Shown: positions 28,423-39,599, counted from the first letter of the stretch. The stretch is 64,000 nt of DNA from Woeseiaceae bacterium (GCA_028289545.1 JANQPG010000023.1:31505-95504), one strand, 5' to 3'. Numbers and translations: made by a program. Notes: generated from the sequence alone by a model not told the origin.

Positions 28423-29316
28423 ATGACAACCCGACTCCCGATTCTGGCGATTCTTCTGGCGGCGTTGCCCGCCTCCGTGGCTCTTGCTCAACAGCCGGTC
28501 AGCGCCATCAAGGCAACCGAGGTAGTCCCCGGCATCCACATGCTCGAGGGCGCGGACGGATTCGCCGGCGGCAACATGACGCTCTTGAGCGGCGATGAAC
28601 ACGTTGTGTTGATCGACGACGGACTGGGAGCGATGGCGGGGCTCTTGCTCGAGAAGACCCGCGAAATTGCGGGTCGCAATATCGATTTTGTGATCAACAC
28701 GCACGTGCACGGCGATCATGTCGGCAGCAACGCACACTTCGCCGAGAACGGCGCCGTGATCGTCGCGCACGACAACATCAGAAAGCGTCTGCTCGACAAT
28801 CCGGAGTTCGCCGGCGGCGAAGGCGGGCTGCCCGTGCTGACGTTCTCGGACGCCGTCACGTTCCATATCAACGGCAACGAAGCTTACGTGTTTCACCTGG
28901 AACACGCGCACACCGACGGTGATGCCGCCATTCTGTTCAAGAACGTCAACGTGCTCGTGGCCGGTGACATACAGTTCCACGGACTGTTCCCGTTCATTGA
29001 CCTTGCCAACGGCGGCAATGTCGCGGGTTACATCGCAGCGCAGCGAGAGATGCTCGCCATGATCGACGACGAAACGCGCGTCGTGCCTGGACACGGCGCG
29101 ATCACCGATAAAGCCGGTCTTCGATCCGACCTCGACATGCTCGTCGACGCACACGCGCGTGTCAAAGCGCTGGTCGACGCGGGACAGAATGAGGAACAGA
29201 TCCTCGCCGCCAATCCGCTGTCGATCTACCACGACGACTACAACTGGGGCTTCATTACAACAGAGCGTATGACCCGAACCCTGATACGCTCGCTGAACGG
29301 GGACCAGCAGCCATGA
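28423..29316 (+). CDS. secreted MBL-fold metallo-hydrolase
   Basis: Signal peptide; INTHVHGDHVGSN, HLEHAHTDGDAAI. Confidence 0.88.
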   Translation: MTTRLPILAILLAALPASVALAQQPVSAIKATEVVPGIHMLEGADGFAGGNMTLLSGDEHVVLIDDGLGAMAGLLLEKTREIAGRNIDFVINTHVHGDHVGSNAHFAENGAVIVAHDNIRKRLLDNPEFAGGEGGLPVLTFSDAVTFHINGNEAYVFHLEHAHTDGDAAILFKNVNVLVAGDIQFHGLFPFIDLANGGNVAGYIAAQREMLAMIDDETRVVPGHGAITDKAGLRSDLDMLVDAHARVKALVDAGQNEEQILAANPLSIYHDDYNWGFITTERMTRTLIRSLNGDQQP

Positions 29317-30743
29317 ACCACGACAAGACCGCGGAGTTCGTCAACGGACTCTGGGACAGCGAAATCATCCCCGAGCTTTGCGACTACATCGAGATCCCGA
29401 ACAAGTCGCCGCACTTCGACCCCGATTGGGAACAGCACGGCCACATGGAAAAGGCGGTTCGCCAGCTGGAAGCCTGGTCCGCCCGTCAGCCGATCGAAGG
29501 CATGACGGTCGAGGTCGTCAAGCTCGAAGGCCGCACGCCGGTACTGTTCATCGACATTCCCGGTCAGTCCGACGATACGGTGCTGCTCTACGGGCACTAC
29601 GACAAACAGCCCGAGTTCAGCGGCTGGGACGAAGATCTGTCACCGTGGCAACCCACGATCAAGGACGGCAAGCTGTACGGCCGCGGCGGCGCCGACGACG
29701 GCTACGCCACGTTTGGCTCGCTCACGGCCATCCGGGCGCTTAGGGAACAGGGTATTCCGCACGCCCACTGCGTCGTGCTGATCGAAGGCTGCGAGGAATC
29801 GGGCAGTTTCGATCTCCCGCACTACATCGAGCTCCTGGAGGATCGCATCGGCGCCCCGAGCCTTGTGGTCTGCCTCGATGCCGAGTGCGGCAATTACGAG
29901 CAACTGTGGTGCACAACCTCGCTGCGCGGCAACCTGACGGGGACTCTGCGCGCGGACGTGCTCACCGAGGGTGTTCACTCGGGCGGTGCCGGCGGCATTG
30001 TCCCGTCCGCGTTTCGCCTGCTACGCCGTGCGCTGTCGCAGCTCGAAGACGAACGCACCGGGCAGATAACGCTCGATGCCCTGCATGTTGACATTCCCGA
30101 GCAGCGCCTCGAACAGGCGGAACGGGCGGCAGAGACGCTGGGCGATTCCGTCTACCGCAAATTCCTCTGGGCCGTTCCGGGCGCGGAAGCCGGTGAATCA
30201 CCCTACGAACTGCTGCTCAACAACACCTGGCGGCCGACCTTGAGCGTCACGGGAGCCGACGGCCTGCCGGAGCTTGTCAATGCCGGCAACACGCTGCTGC
30301 CGCACAACACGATCAAGCTGTCTTTCCGCCTGCCGCCCACTTGCGACGCCGAGCAGGCGGCGCAAGCGGTCAAGGAGTGCCTAGAGTCGGAACAGGTCGG
30401 CGGGACGCAGCTCACGTTCGAACCGGATTCCGCAATGGCGGGCTGGAGCGCGCCACCCGTGGCGCCGTGGCTGGAAGCGTCGATGCAGGCGGGGTCGCAG
30501 GCTTTCTTCGACAAGCCTTCCATGTACATGGGCACCGGCGGGACGATTCCGTTCATGGGTATGCTCGGCGAGCGCTTCCCGGAAGCGCAGTTTCTCGTCA
30601 CGGGACTCCTGGGACCGAACTCCAACGCACACGGCCCGAACGAGTTCCTGCACATCGAGACGGGCAAACGCCTGACGAGTTGTGTCGCACAGGTGCTGAT
30701 GGACCACTACGTCGAGTTTGCCGGCCGCGCCAAGGCGGCCTGA
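29313..30743 (+). CDS. M20-family metallopeptidase/dipeptidase
   Basis: VLLYGHYDKQPE...GRGGADDGYATFG...LIEGCEESGS; ATGA overlap with preceding gene. Confidence 0.88.
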   Translation: MNHDKTAEFVNGLWDSEIIPELCDYIEIPNKSPHFDPDWEQHGHMEKAVRQLEAWSARQPIEGMTVEVVKLEGRTPVLFIDIPGQSDDTVLLYGHYDKQPEFSGWDEDLSPWQPTIKDGKLYGRGGADDGYATFGSLTAIRALREQGIPHAHCVVLIEGCEESGSFDLPHYIELLEDRIGAPSLVVCLDAECGNYEQLWCTTSLRGNLTGTLRADVLTEGVHSGGAGGIVPSAFRLLRRALSQLEDERTGQITLDALHVDIPEQRLEQAERAAETLGDSVYRKFLWAVPGAEAGESPYELLLNNTWRPTLSVTGADGLPELVNAGNTLLPHNTIKLSFRLPPTCDAEQAAQAVKECLESEQVGGTQLTFEPDSAMAGWSAPPVAPWLEASMQAGSQAFFDKPSMYMGTGGTIPFMGMLGERFPEAQFLVTGLLGPNSNAHGPNEFLHIETGKRLTSCVAQVLMDHYVEFAGRAKAA

Positions 30744-30784
30744 GCCGCCGAAGGCCCAAAGCGCTCGGCAGGAGTTTTCCGAAA

Positions 30785-31909
30785 TCAGCCGGCGAACAGG
30801 ATCATGATACCGGCGGCCACCGCGGACCCGATGACGCCCGCCACGTTGGGACCCATGGCGTGCATCAGCAGTATGTTCTGCGGGTTCGCTTCCTGACCTA
30901 CCTTGTTGGCGACTCGTGCCGCCATGGGCACGGCCGAAACGCCGGCGGCGCCGATCAGCGGATTGATATCGGCCTTGGAGACGGCGTTCATGAGTTTACC
31001 CATGAGTACGCCGCTGGCCGTGCCGATCGCAAACGCCACCATACCCAGCACGAGTATGCCGAGCGTGCTGACCTGCAGGAACGCCTCGGCGGACAGTTTT
31101 GAACCGACGGCCAGGCCCAGGAAGATCGTGACAATGTTGATCAGCGCGTTCTGCGTCGTGTCGGACAGCCGCTCGACAACGCCGCACTCGCGCATGAGGT
31201 TGCCGAAGCACAGCATGCCCAGGAGCGGTGCGGCTGACGGCAACAGCATACCGACCAGCATCAGCAGGATAATCGGGAACAGAATCCGCTCGGTCTTCGA
31301 CACGTCGCGCAGCTGCACCATCTTGATCTTGCGCTCGGACTCGGTGGTCAGCGCCTTCATGATCGGCGGCTGGATAATCGGCACGAGCGCCATGTACGAG
31401 TAGGCGGCAACCGCTATTGCGCCGAGCAAATGCGGCGCCAGCTGCCCCGCAACGTAAATTGCGGTCGGCCCGTCAGCACCGCCGATGATGCCGATCGCCG
31501 CCGCCTCCCGAAGCGAAAAATCCATCCAGCCCAGCTCAGTCAGCGCCAGCGCGCCCAACAGCGTGGCGAAAATACCGAACTGCGCTGCTGCCCCCAGGAA
31601 CAGCGTGCGGGGATTGGCCAGCAGCGGACCGAAGTCGGTCATGGCCCCGACACCCATAAAAATGATCAGCGGAAACGCGCCGGTCTCTATGCCAATGACA
31701 TAGACGAGATGCAGCAAACCGTCACCCGTGGCAATTTCGGCGCCCGGTATGTTGGACAGGAGACCGCCGAACCCAATAGTCACGAGCAACAGCGGCTCGA
31801 ATTTTTTGGCGATCCCGAGATACAGCAGCAACCCGCAGATCGCGAGCATGATCGCCTGCTGCCAGCTGATCTGGTACAGGCCGCTGTCCAGCCAGATTTG
31901 CTTCACCAT
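30785..31909 (-). CDS. oadB: oxaloacetate decarboxylase beta subunit
   Basis: Polytopic; [73 protein letters not shown] 31909 or GTG 31915. Confidence 0.93.
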   Translation of the reverse strand: MVKQIWLDSGLYQISWQQAIMLAICGLLLYLGIAKKFEPLLLVTIGFGGLLSNIPGAEIATGDGLLHLVYVIGIETGAFPLIIFMGVGAMTDFGPLLANPRTLFLGAAAQFGIFATLLGALALTELGWMDFSLREAAAIGIIGGADGPTAIYVAGQLAPHLLGAIAVAAYSYMALVPIIQPPIMKALTTESERKIKMVQLRDVSKTERILFPIILLMLVGMLLPSAAPLLGMLCFGNLMRECGVVERLSDTTQNALINIVTIFLGLAVGSKLSAEAFLQVSTLGILVLGMVAFAIGTASGVLMGKLMNAVSKADINPLIGAAGVSAVPMAARVANKVGQEANPQNILLMHAMGPNVAGVIGSAVAAGIMILFAG

Positions 31910-31938
31910 GTCCACGGCCCGTGCCTCCTATGCCGCGA

Positions 31939-33780
31939 TCACGAGGCGATGCTGACCAGTGCGTCACCGACGGCCACGACGTCACCCTCGGCCACGAACA
32001 CCTCGACGACGGTGCCGGCGGCGGGCGCCGCGACAATCGTCTCCATCTTCATGGCTTCGACGACCAGCAGCGGGTCGCCCTCGCTGACACTCGCCCCTGG
32101 CTTGGCGTGCACTTTGAAAATATTGCCGGCAAGCACTGCGTTGACGGTCTCGGCGTTGCCCGCTGGAGCCGGTGCAGCCGCGGCGGGAGCGGAAGGCGCC
32201 GCGGCGGCGGCGGCGGCGGCAGCTGGAACAGGCGCGCCCAATGCGCCGCTGGCGGCAACCTCCACGGTATAGGTTTTGCCGTTTACGCGAACGTCGTAGC
32301 TGGCGGGTCCGGACGGCGGTGCAGAGGATGCCGGAGCGACACTCGCCGATGCGGGCGCCTCGCCCGGCGATTCCTCCCAGGGCGGCGGCTCGAACGCCGA
32401 AGGGTCGTCGCGATGCTCCAGAAACTTGAGCCCAATCTGCGGGAACAGTGCGTAGGTCAGGACATCGTCCACGACGTCGTCCGCGGTCCGAATGCCCTTC
32501 TCTTTCGCGAGCTTCAGAAACTCTTCGGTCTGGGTAACCAGTTCGGGCTCCAGGAGATCCGCCGGACGTACGGTGATCGGCTCCGCACCTTCGAGTACCC
32601 GCGCCTGCAGCTCCGCATTCACGGCGGCCGGCGTCGCGCCGTATTCGCCCTTGAGCACGCCGGCCGTTTCCTTGGAGATGACTTTGTAGCGTTCGCCCGA
32701 CAACACGTTGATCACGGCCTGGGTGCCGACGATCTGCGAGGTTGGCGTTACGAGCGGCAGCGTGCCGAGATCGTCCCGCACGCGCGGGATCTCCTCGAGC
32801 ACGTCGTCGAGTTTGTCGTCGGCATTCTGCTCACGCAGCTGGTTCTCGAGGTTGGTCAGCATGCCGCCCGGCACCTGCGCGACGAGGATTCTCGAATCGA
32901 CGCCGCGCAGGCCACCCTCGAATTTTGCGTACTTCTTGCGGACGTCCCGGAAATAGGCGGCGATTTCCTCGATCAGATTGATATCGAGACCGGTTGCACG
33001 ATCGGTGTTTTCCATGATCGACACCAGCGTCTCGGTCGGGGAATGGCCGTAGGTCATGCTCATCGACGACACGGCGGTGTCGATTGCGTCGATGCCGGCT
33101 TCCGCCGCCTTGACGCATGCCGCGATGGACAGACCCGTCGTTGCGTGACAGTGCAGCTGGATCGGAATCTCCACGGTCTCCTTGAGGCGGCTAACCAGAT
33201 CGAAGGCCGTGTTGGGGTTCAGGAGCCCCGCCATGTCCTTGATACAAATCGAGTCCGCGCCCATGTCTTCGATCTGCTTGCCGAGGTCGACCCACAGATC
33301 CAGCGTGTGCACCGGGCTGACGGTGTAGGACATCGTCCCCTGCGCATGCTTGCCCACGGCGACGGTTGCCTTGATCGCAACCTCCAGATTGCGCATGTCG
33401 TTCAGCGCATCGAATATCCGGAACACGTCGACGCCGTTGGTCGCCGCGCGCTCGACGAACTTCTCGACGAGGTCGTCCGCGTAGTGTCTGTAGCCCAGGA
33501 TGTTCTGGCCGCGGAACAGCATCTGCTGCGGCGTATTCGGCATGGCGGCCTTGAGGCGCCGAATGCGTTCCCACGGATCTTCGCCGAGGTAACGAATGCA
33601 GGCGTCGAAGGTTGCCCCGCCCCAGGATTCCATCGACCAGAAGCCGACCTGGTCGAGCTTGGGAGCGATCGGCAGCATGTCGTCGATACGCATCCGCGTG
33701 GCAAGGAGGCTCTGGTGCGCGTCGCGCAACACCAGTTCGGTGATTCCAAGAGGTTTTGCAGCGGGCCGGGTATCGCTCAT
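31939..33780 (-). CDS. oadA: oxaloacetate decarboxylase alpha subunit with biotinyl domain
   Basis: [26 protein letters not shown]...; Ala/Pro linker; [19 protein letters not shown] biotinylation site. Confidence 0.95.
   Translation of the reverse strand: MSDTRPAAKPLGITELVLRDAHQSLLATRMRIDDMLPIAPKLDQVGFWSMESWGGATFDACIRYLGEDPWERIRRLKAAMPNTPQQMLFRGQNILGYRHYADDLVEKFVERAATNGVDVFRIFDALNDMRNLEVAIKATVAVGKHAQGTMSYTVSPVHTLDLWVDLGKQIEDMGADSICIKDMAGLLNPNTAFDLVSRLKETVEIPIQLHCHATTGLSIAACVKAAEAGIDAIDTAVSSMSMTYGHSPTETLVSIMENTDRATGLDINLIEEIAAYFRDVRKKYAKFEGGLRGVDSRILVAQVPGGMLTNLENQLREQNADDKLDDVLEEIPRVRDDLGTLPLVTPTSQIVGTQAVINVLSGERYKVISKETAGVLKGEYGATPAAVNAELQARVLEGAEPITVRPADLLEPELVTQTEEFLKLAKEKGIRTADDVVDDVLTYALFPQIGLKFLEHRDDPSAFEPPPWEESPGEAPASASVAPASSAPPSGPASYDVRVNGKTYTVEVAASGALGAPVPAAAAAAAAAPSAPAAAAPAPAGNAETVNAVLAGNIFKVHAKPGASVSEGDPLLVVEAMKMETIVAAPAAGTVVEVFVAEGDVVAVGDALVSIAS
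32201..32220. repeat. GCG trinucleotide run encoding polyalanine in OadA linker
   Basis: gcggcggcggcggcggcggc; protein linker [19 protein letters not shown]. Confidence 0.8.
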
Positions 33781-33815
33781 GCTTGTCCTGTCGGTGTGAG
33801 GTGAATGGGAAGCGT

Positions 33816-34034
33816 TCAGACTCGACCTGAACGTCGGTGGTGTTCGACGGCCGCAGTGATTGCGACGATTTCATCGGCTGTCGGGCCGTCGAATGCAGGT
33901 GGTGGCGGCGAGAACTTCATCACGGCGCGCGATAGGACGGACATTGCCAGAACCAGCAGGGTCAGGAAAACGAACACGGTCCCCATGCCCACCAGCATGA
34001 GCAGGACACCCTGATTGAATAAACTGCCTTCCAT
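33816..34034 (-). CDS. oadG: oxaloacetate decarboxylase gamma subunit
   Basis: [41 protein letters not shown]; single TM, upstream of oadA. Confidence 0.82.
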   Translation of the reverse strand: MEGSLFNQGVLLMLVGMGTVFVFLTLLVLAMSVLSRAVMKFSPPPPAFDGPTADEIVAITAAVEHHRRSGRV

Positions 34035-34186
34035 GTCCGTCGGAGCCCTGCTGCTGTCGAAGCGCCCGATTATACGGGTCAGCCTGACATTAAGCATCGA
34101 ATGTATCGTCTGATACTTTTCACCTTATTATGATAGCGTTAGGAATTGTTGACTCTTGACCTTGCCGCTCCAGTGATTCGCCAATC

Positions 34187-35845
34187 GTGATTCGCAAGTT
34201 TTTTGCCGTCGAAGCCGGGGTCCTGCTGCTGGCACTCGCCGTTTCCCCCGTGACTGCCTGGTCCGATGAAGATCCCGACCGGGTCGGCTCGGATCGCCAG
34301 ACCGTGAGCGCCGACAAAATACCGGCGGATGCCGTCGTCGGTCAGCTGATCCTCGACCGACAGAACGTTTTTGATCTGTCGAACCCGGACGAAAACAACT
34401 GGTTCTATGCGCTCGCCAACCGCTGGCACATAGTTACGCGTGAATCCTTAATCCGGCGCCAGCTGCTGGTGACCGAGGGTGACCGCTACTCTCAGCGGCT
34501 CGTCGACGAATCCGAGCGCATCCTGAGGCAGAACGTTTTCCTTTTCGACGCCAACGTCAGGCCAGTGGCGGTCAACGGCAATCGGGTCGACGTCGAGGTC
34601 GCGACGCGGGACGTCTGGACGCTCGTCCCCGATGTATCGGTCTCCCGCAGCGGCGGCGAGAACCGCACAAAGTTTGGCGTCGAAGACACCAACCTCCTCG
34701 GTCGCGGCCAGCTCATCCGCATTGCACGGACCGACGATGTCGATCGCACGTCGAACAGCATCGAGTACGTCGACAACAACATTACCCGCCAGCGCTGGTC
34801 GCTGGCCGCGCGTCTCGCGGACAATTCCGACGGACGCTCCAATCTGCTGCGTATCTCGCGACCGTTTATTGCCCTGGACACGCGCTGGGCCGCCGGATTG
34901 ACGGCTCTCGACGACGTACGCGAAACGCCGCTGTACCGCCTCGGCGACGAGGCGGCCGAGTTCCAGCACAAGCGTCGCTACGCCTCGGTCTTCGGCGGCT
35001 GGTCTCGCGGACTTAGACACACGAGAGCGCGGCGCTTCACGGCGGGCTTCGTATACGACGACAATCGTTTTGCCGCGGTACCGAACACGGTGCTCGAGAC
35101 CGTCGTGCCGGAAGACCGCAAGCTCGTCTATCCGTTCGTGGGCTTCGAGATCGTCGAAGACCGTTTCGAAACCGGCAACAACCGGGATCAGATCGGCAAA
35201 ACCGAAGACTTCTACCTGGGCACACGCTTCAGCGCCACGCTCGGTTGGGCGGACTCGAGCCTCGGCTCGGATCGGGACGCCGCCATTGTCACGATGGATT
35301 TCAGCAAAGGTTTCGGCAGCCTCTCGAGCCGCGCGCTGATCCTGAACCTGAGCGGCAGCGGCCGCCGCGAGAGCGGCCGCACCGCCAACGCCGTCGCGGA
35401 GCTGTCAGCGCGCTACTACTGGCGCTGGGCGGACAAGCGCACGTTCTTCATGACGCTCGAAGCCACAGCCGGGCACAACCTCGATCTCGACAACCCGGTC
35501 CAGCTCGGCGGCAACACGGGGCTGCGCGGCTATCCGCTGCGCTATCAGAGCGGCGATTCCAAGCTGCTGTTTACGGTTGAGCAGCGTTTCTTCACGGACT
35601 GGTATCCGTTCCGCCTTGTGCGCGTGGGTGGCGCCGTGTTCGCCGACGTCGGCAGAACCTGGGGCCGCAACCCCATCGGCGAGCGCGAACTCGGCTGGCT
35701 GCGTAACGCGGGCTTTGGCCTGCGTTTTGCGCCAACCCGCGCCTCCGCCAACAAGATGGTGCACCTCGATCTGGCCTTTCCGCTCGACGGCGAGGCCGAT
35801 ATCGACTCCGTACAGATACTGCTGGAAAGCAAGCGCAGTTTCTGA
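34187..35845 (+). CDS. Omp85/BamA-TamA-like outer membrane protein
   Basis: Signal peptide (GTG start), POTRA-like ESLIRRQLLVTEGDRYSQRLVDESERILRQNVFLFDANVRPV, C-terminal NTGLRGYPLRYQSGDSKLLFTVEQRFF, C-terminal Phe. Confidence 0.78.
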   Translation: MIRKFFAVEAGVLLLALAVSPVTAWSDEDPDRVGSDRQTVSADKIPADAVVGQLILDRQNVFDLSNPDENNWFYALANRWHIVTRESLIRRQLLVTEGDRYSQRLVDESERILRQNVFLFDANVRPVAVNGNRVDVEVATRDVWTLVPDVSVSRSGGENRTKFGVEDTNLLGRGQLIRIARTDDVDRTSNSIEYVDNNITRQRWSLAARLADNSDGRSNLLRISRPFIALDTRWAAGLTALDDVRETPLYRLGDEAAEFQHKRRYASVFGGWSRGLRHTRARRFTAGFVYDDNRFAAVPNTVLETVVPEDRKLVYPFVGFEIVEDRFETGNNRDQIGKTEDFYLGTRFSATLGWADSSLGSDRDAAIVTMDFSKGFGSLSSRALILNLSGSGRRESGRTANAVAELSARYYWRWADKRTFFMTLEATAGHNLDLDNPVQLGGNTGLRGYPLRYQSGDSKLLFTVEQRFFTDWYPFRLVRVGGAVFADVGRTWGRNPIGERELGWLRNAGFGLRFAPTRASANKMVHLDLAFPLDGEADIDSVQILLESKRSF

Positions 35846-35853
35846 GTACAGCC

Positions 35854-37188
35854 TCAGTGTGACGGCGCTTCAACTTCGTCATCAACCAGGCGCGATTCGA
35901 CCAGGCTGTAGCGACGAATGACAAACAGGCTCAGCACCATCAATACCGCCGGAATCAGCGCCGCCGTAACGTAGATACCCATGACGGCCGACTCGGGCTG
36001 CTCGGACGCCGCGCGATCGAAACCCGTGAACGCGAGAACCAGCCCCAACACCTGCACGCCAATACCGCCGCTCAGCTTTTCGACCAGGCTGTAGCTGCCC
36101 GCGAACAGCCCGTTCTTGCGCTCTCCGCTCTCCCGATAATCGGCGTCCATGATGTCCTGCAGCATAGCGTTGCCCATGAGCAGCATCCCGCCGGAGGCAA
36201 TGCCGAACAGCGCCCCGCGCAGCAGCACGAGTCCGAGCGGCTCACCGTACTCTGCGAACAGCCAGCTCAAGGTCAGGACGGAATAAAACAGCGTCGCCCA
36301 GAAGTATCCCCAGCGTTTGCCGCGTGAGCGAACGAGCCGGGTCCAGACCGGCATCGACAATGCCCACGCAAACGTCGTTGCCGCGCCGTAAACGCCGAGG
36401 GTCTGCAAGTCGTAGCCGAGCGCAAACCGGAAAAAGAAGAACAGGCTGCCCGCGCCGATCGCCAGCGCCAACAGATGACTGATCTTGATCAGCAAGAGTG
36501 TTCGAAAATGCGGGTTGCCGAACAGCACTTGGAGCTGCGCAATCGTCGGGCTCTTGTCGCGCGCCGTTTCGGGTACCCGCGCCGCTGCCGTCAGCCAGAC
36601 GCAGCCAAAAAATGCGAGCGCCACGACAACGGCCATCGTGAGGCCCAGAGTGGCGTAAGCATCACTGCCGCCGCCGAGCGCGCCGACGAGGTACGGGGCA
36701 ATCGCCACGCCGAACAATGTGCCTGCGGCAATGAACAGGGAGCGCCAGGCCACCATGCGCGTTCGGATGTGCGTATCCATGCTGAGTTCAGCGGGCATCG
36801 ACAGGTACGGCACGTTGAACAGCGTGTAGCCGGTCGCATAGAGGATGAGTGCGGCGAGCACCCACAGCTCGGGCGACAGCGACGGTTCTGCGAACAGCAT
36901 GAACAAAGCCAACGGCGTCAGGATGCCCGCCGCGACGAGATACGGCCGGCGCGCGCCCCAGGGGCTATGCGTGCGATCGGTGATCCAGCCCATCGGCAGG
37001 TCGGTCGCCAGATCGTACACCTTGGTCGCCAGGACCAGGCTGCCCGCCAGCGCGGGGTTGAGGCCGACGACCACGGTGAGATACGGCAACAGCAACACGT
37101 TCAGCGTGTTGTGGATCACGGCAAGACCCAACGAGCCCAGCCCCCAACCGAACACGACGACCGCCCCAAGTTTTTTCCGCAATGCCAC
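35854..37188 (-). CDS. MFS transporter, GPH (MelB-like) type
   Basis: TKVYDLATDLPMGWITDRTHSPWGARRPYLV signature; GTG start. Confidence 0.88.
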   Translation of the reverse strand: MALRKKLGAVVVFGWGLGSLGLAVIHNTLNVLLLPYLTVVVGLNPALAGSLVLATKVYDLATDLPMGWITDRTHSPWGARRPYLVAAGILTPLALFMLFAEPSLSPELWVLAALILYATGYTLFNVPYLSMPAELSMDTHIRTRMVAWRSLFIAAGTLFGVAIAPYLVGALGGGSDAYATLGLTMAVVVALAFFGCVWLTAAARVPETARDKSPTIAQLQVLFGNPHFRTLLLIKISHLLALAIGAGSLFFFFRFALGYDLQTLGVYGAATTFAWALSMPVWTRLVRSRGKRWGYFWATLFYSVLTLSWLFAEYGEPLGLVLLRGALFGIASGGMLLMGNAMLQDIMDADYRESGERKNGLFAGSYSLVEKLSGGIGVQVLGLVLAFTGFDRAASEQPESAVMGIYVTAALIPAVLMVLSLFVIRRYSLVESRLVDDEVEAPSH

Positions 37189-37313
37189 TCCCTCGCTTGC
37201 TATCTACAGATAGCCACCCCGTCGAACCTGACGCCAATGTGGCCTCTGCACGACTCGCTCGGCGCCACCCGCTACAATGCAAGCTAACTCATTTCAGACG
37301 CGAGCGCCTGGTT

Positions 37314-38390
37314 ATGGCTCGAAACACGCGGCATCCGCTGGAACTCGAAACTGACCACGACGGCACCAGCCGCCGCCTTGCCGTGCTGGCCATTAAAACG
37401 GCCCTTAGGGGCACGCTCCAAGAGTCCGTCAAACGAGATTACAACGCGCTGGAAGACCCGGAAGCAACCGACACACTCAAAACCCGCAACAGTTACCGGC
37501 TGTGGTCGGGCATCAACCGCGCCAGCCAGAACCGAATGTGGCAGGTGCTCGCCGCCCAGGCGGACGCTGATTACGCCCGCATCGAATCCGAGGCTGCCGC
37601 AAACAGGCAGCGCGCGAACGGAAGCGTGGAAACCGCGACGTTACGGGCGGTACCCGAATATCAGACCCGCGCTGCCGTACACGGTCAGCCGGGCGGCTAT
37701 ATGCTCGATCGCGGCAACGACGACCTTGCGGCCGGCATACTCTACGAGGCAGGCGGTAATCTGTACGCCATGGGACAGGGCATTGGCCATCGCGACTCCA
37801 AAGGCGAGCGGCTGATACGCCATATTCGAGAGCGTTTCCCGGAACTCGAGCCCGTGCGCATTCTCGAGATGGGCTGTTCGGCCGGCGGCCAGTCCGCGGA
37901 CTACCCCGTTGCCTTTCCGGACGCCGAGTGCCACGCAATCGACCTGTCTCCCGGCATGCTTCGCTATGCGCACGCGCGCTCGGAAGCACTCGACAGCACT
38001 GTGCACTTCCATCAGATGGACGCCGGCGCAACACGTTTTCCCGACGCGCACTTCGACCTCATCGTCAGCCACAACCTGTTTCACGAAGTCGCCGCTGAAC
38101 ACATGCCCGCCATTGCCGCCGAGTGTCACCGGCTACTGAAACCGGGCGGCGTGTGCCTGCACCAGGACGTACCGATACAAACCGCGCGCCTCGACGGCTT
38201 CATGCGCTTCATCTCCGAATGGCAGCGCGACCACAACGATGAGCCGTTCTGGACCGACTTTGCGAACGCGGATCTGCCCTCGATGATGCGCGAGGCCGGC
38301 TTTGACGAAGACGCCGTGAGTGAGGAGTATCTCAAAGCCATCGACGGTCCGATTCCTTGGTACGTCGTCACGGCATCACGACTGGCTTGA
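37314..38390 (+). CDS. SAM-dependent class I methyltransferase with N-terminal extension
   Basis: VRILEMGCSAGGQSADYP...AIDLSPGMLRYA...HFDLIVSHNLFHEV. Confidence 0.85.
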   Translation: MARNTRHPLELETDHDGTSRRLAVLAIKTALRGTLQESVKRDYNALEDPEATDTLKTRNSYRLWSGINRASQNRMWQVLAAQADADYARIESEAAANRQRANGSVETATLRAVPEYQTRAAVHGQPGGYMLDRGNDDLAAGILYEAGGNLYAMGQGIGHRDSKGERLIRHIRERFPELEPVRILEMGCSAGGQSADYPVAFPDAECHAIDLSPGMLRYAHARSEALDSTVHFHQMDAGATRFPDAHFDLIVSHNLFHEVAAEHMPAIAAECHRLLKPGGVCLHQDVPIQTARLDGFMRFISEWQRDHNDEPFWTDFANADLPSMMREAGFDEDAVSEEYLKAIDGPIPWYVVTASRLA

Positions 38391-38542
38391 GCTTCATCGG
38401 GCGAGGCGTTGACGTAGCCTGTAACTTTAGGAATTCTGGCGCCACTACGAACTGGTTTAATAGCGTCGCCGCTGAGTAAGGCTCGCAAAGCAGGAAGTCG
38501 AACTGTGTGCAAACTTCTCGCCGGAGAAACGCAGGAAAAACA

Positions 38543-39370
38543 ATGAAAGTCTGGATCACGATCTGCTTGTCGCTTGCGTGGGTAAGCTGCTTGGCAAACG
38601 CCGCATCTAGGGTCTCGTCAGAGGACCGCAGGCCCATGATAATGGTTCTCGGAACACATCACTTTTCTGGAGGCGGCTTCGATTACGTCAACCCGGCGGT
38701 TGACGACTATCTGACGCCGAGGCGGCAACGAGAAATCCTCGAGGTCGTGGAGCACTTGGCGCGATTCAAGCCTTCAAAAATTGCGCTCGAAGTGCATCCC
38801 GACAATGAAGCTGCCTTCAACGATGCCTACAGATCGTATCTCAATGGTTCGCACGAACTGAAGGTCAGCGAACGGCAGCAGATTGGCATGCGCTTGGCCG
38901 CACAATTAGGTCACTCGAGGATCTACGCCGTCGACTTTAGAAATGGCGGAATGGACATTGGGGGTTTGTTTGAGCTTGGCGAAAAAACCGGGCAGACCGA
39001 GATCCTTGAGTATCTGAACAATCTCAGGGCACAAATGTCCGAGCAAGACGCGACGTTGAACGCCGAGACTGTAAGCGTCCGAGAGCGACTGCTGCACGAA
39101 AACTCGGAGGACGTTCGAAACGCCCACAACGTGTACCTCACTCTGGCGCAAATCGGTGATGAATCGAATCTCCTCGGAGCTCAGGAGATGGGTAATTGGT
39201 GGAGCAGGAACCTCCACATATTTGCCAACATAAGCCACATCGCCGAACCTGGAGACCGTATTCTCGTGATTTTTGGCTCCGGGCATAAGTTCTTGCTGGA
39301 CCAGTTTATTGACGACTCTCACGAGTTCATTCTCGCCAACCCTTTGGACCTGCTGAACGGGGACGACTAG
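38543..39370 (+). CDS. secreted DUF5694-like protein
   Basis: Signal peptide MKVWITICLSLAWVSCLANA; MVLGTHHFSGGG..., IALEVHPD, ILVIFGSGHKFLLDQFI. Confidence 0.7.
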   Translation: MKVWITICLSLAWVSCLANAASRVSSEDRRPMIMVLGTHHFSGGGFDYVNPAVDDYLTPRRQREILEVVEHLARFKPSKIALEVHPDNEAAFNDAYRSYLNGSHELKVSERQQIGMRLAAQLGHSRIYAVDFRNGGMDIGGLFELGEKTGQTEILEYLNNLRAQMSEQDATLNAETVSVRERLLHENSEDVRNAHNVYLTLAQIGDESNLLGAQEMGNWWSRNLHIFANISHIAEPGDRILVIFGSGHKFLLDQFIDDSHEFILANPLDLLNGDD

Positions 39371-39435
39371 TTCTCAAGAGATAGCGGCGTGTCTGCCGTT
39401 GCAACGTGCGGACTCGCCGTCGCGCTCAAACGAAC

Positions 39436-39490
39436 AAAAAAAGCGCCACCGGCCATGGTCCGTGGGGAGGACCGTATCGGCCGGTGGCGC
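39436..39490 (-). terminator. rho-independent terminator for the minus-strand beta-barrel gene
   Basis: gcgccaccggcc (39443-39454) pairs with ggccggtggcgc (39479-39490); inner ggtcc/ggacc stem; T7 on minus strand. Confidence 0.85.
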
Positions 39491-39599
39491 AAGCTTCACA
39501 CGCATCCACGGTGCAGCTCATAAAAAGAGCTCGGTCGCTGGGGAGCGTAAGGGGAGCCGCGGCGCGTGTGATCGGGTCGCGTTTGAGCCTGGTGACTTC

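Noticed and set aside
31921-33804. 627-aa + strand ORF across oadA
   Set aside because: Antisense shadow ORF of a confidently identified gene in GC-rich DNA; Arg/His-rich composition without domains.
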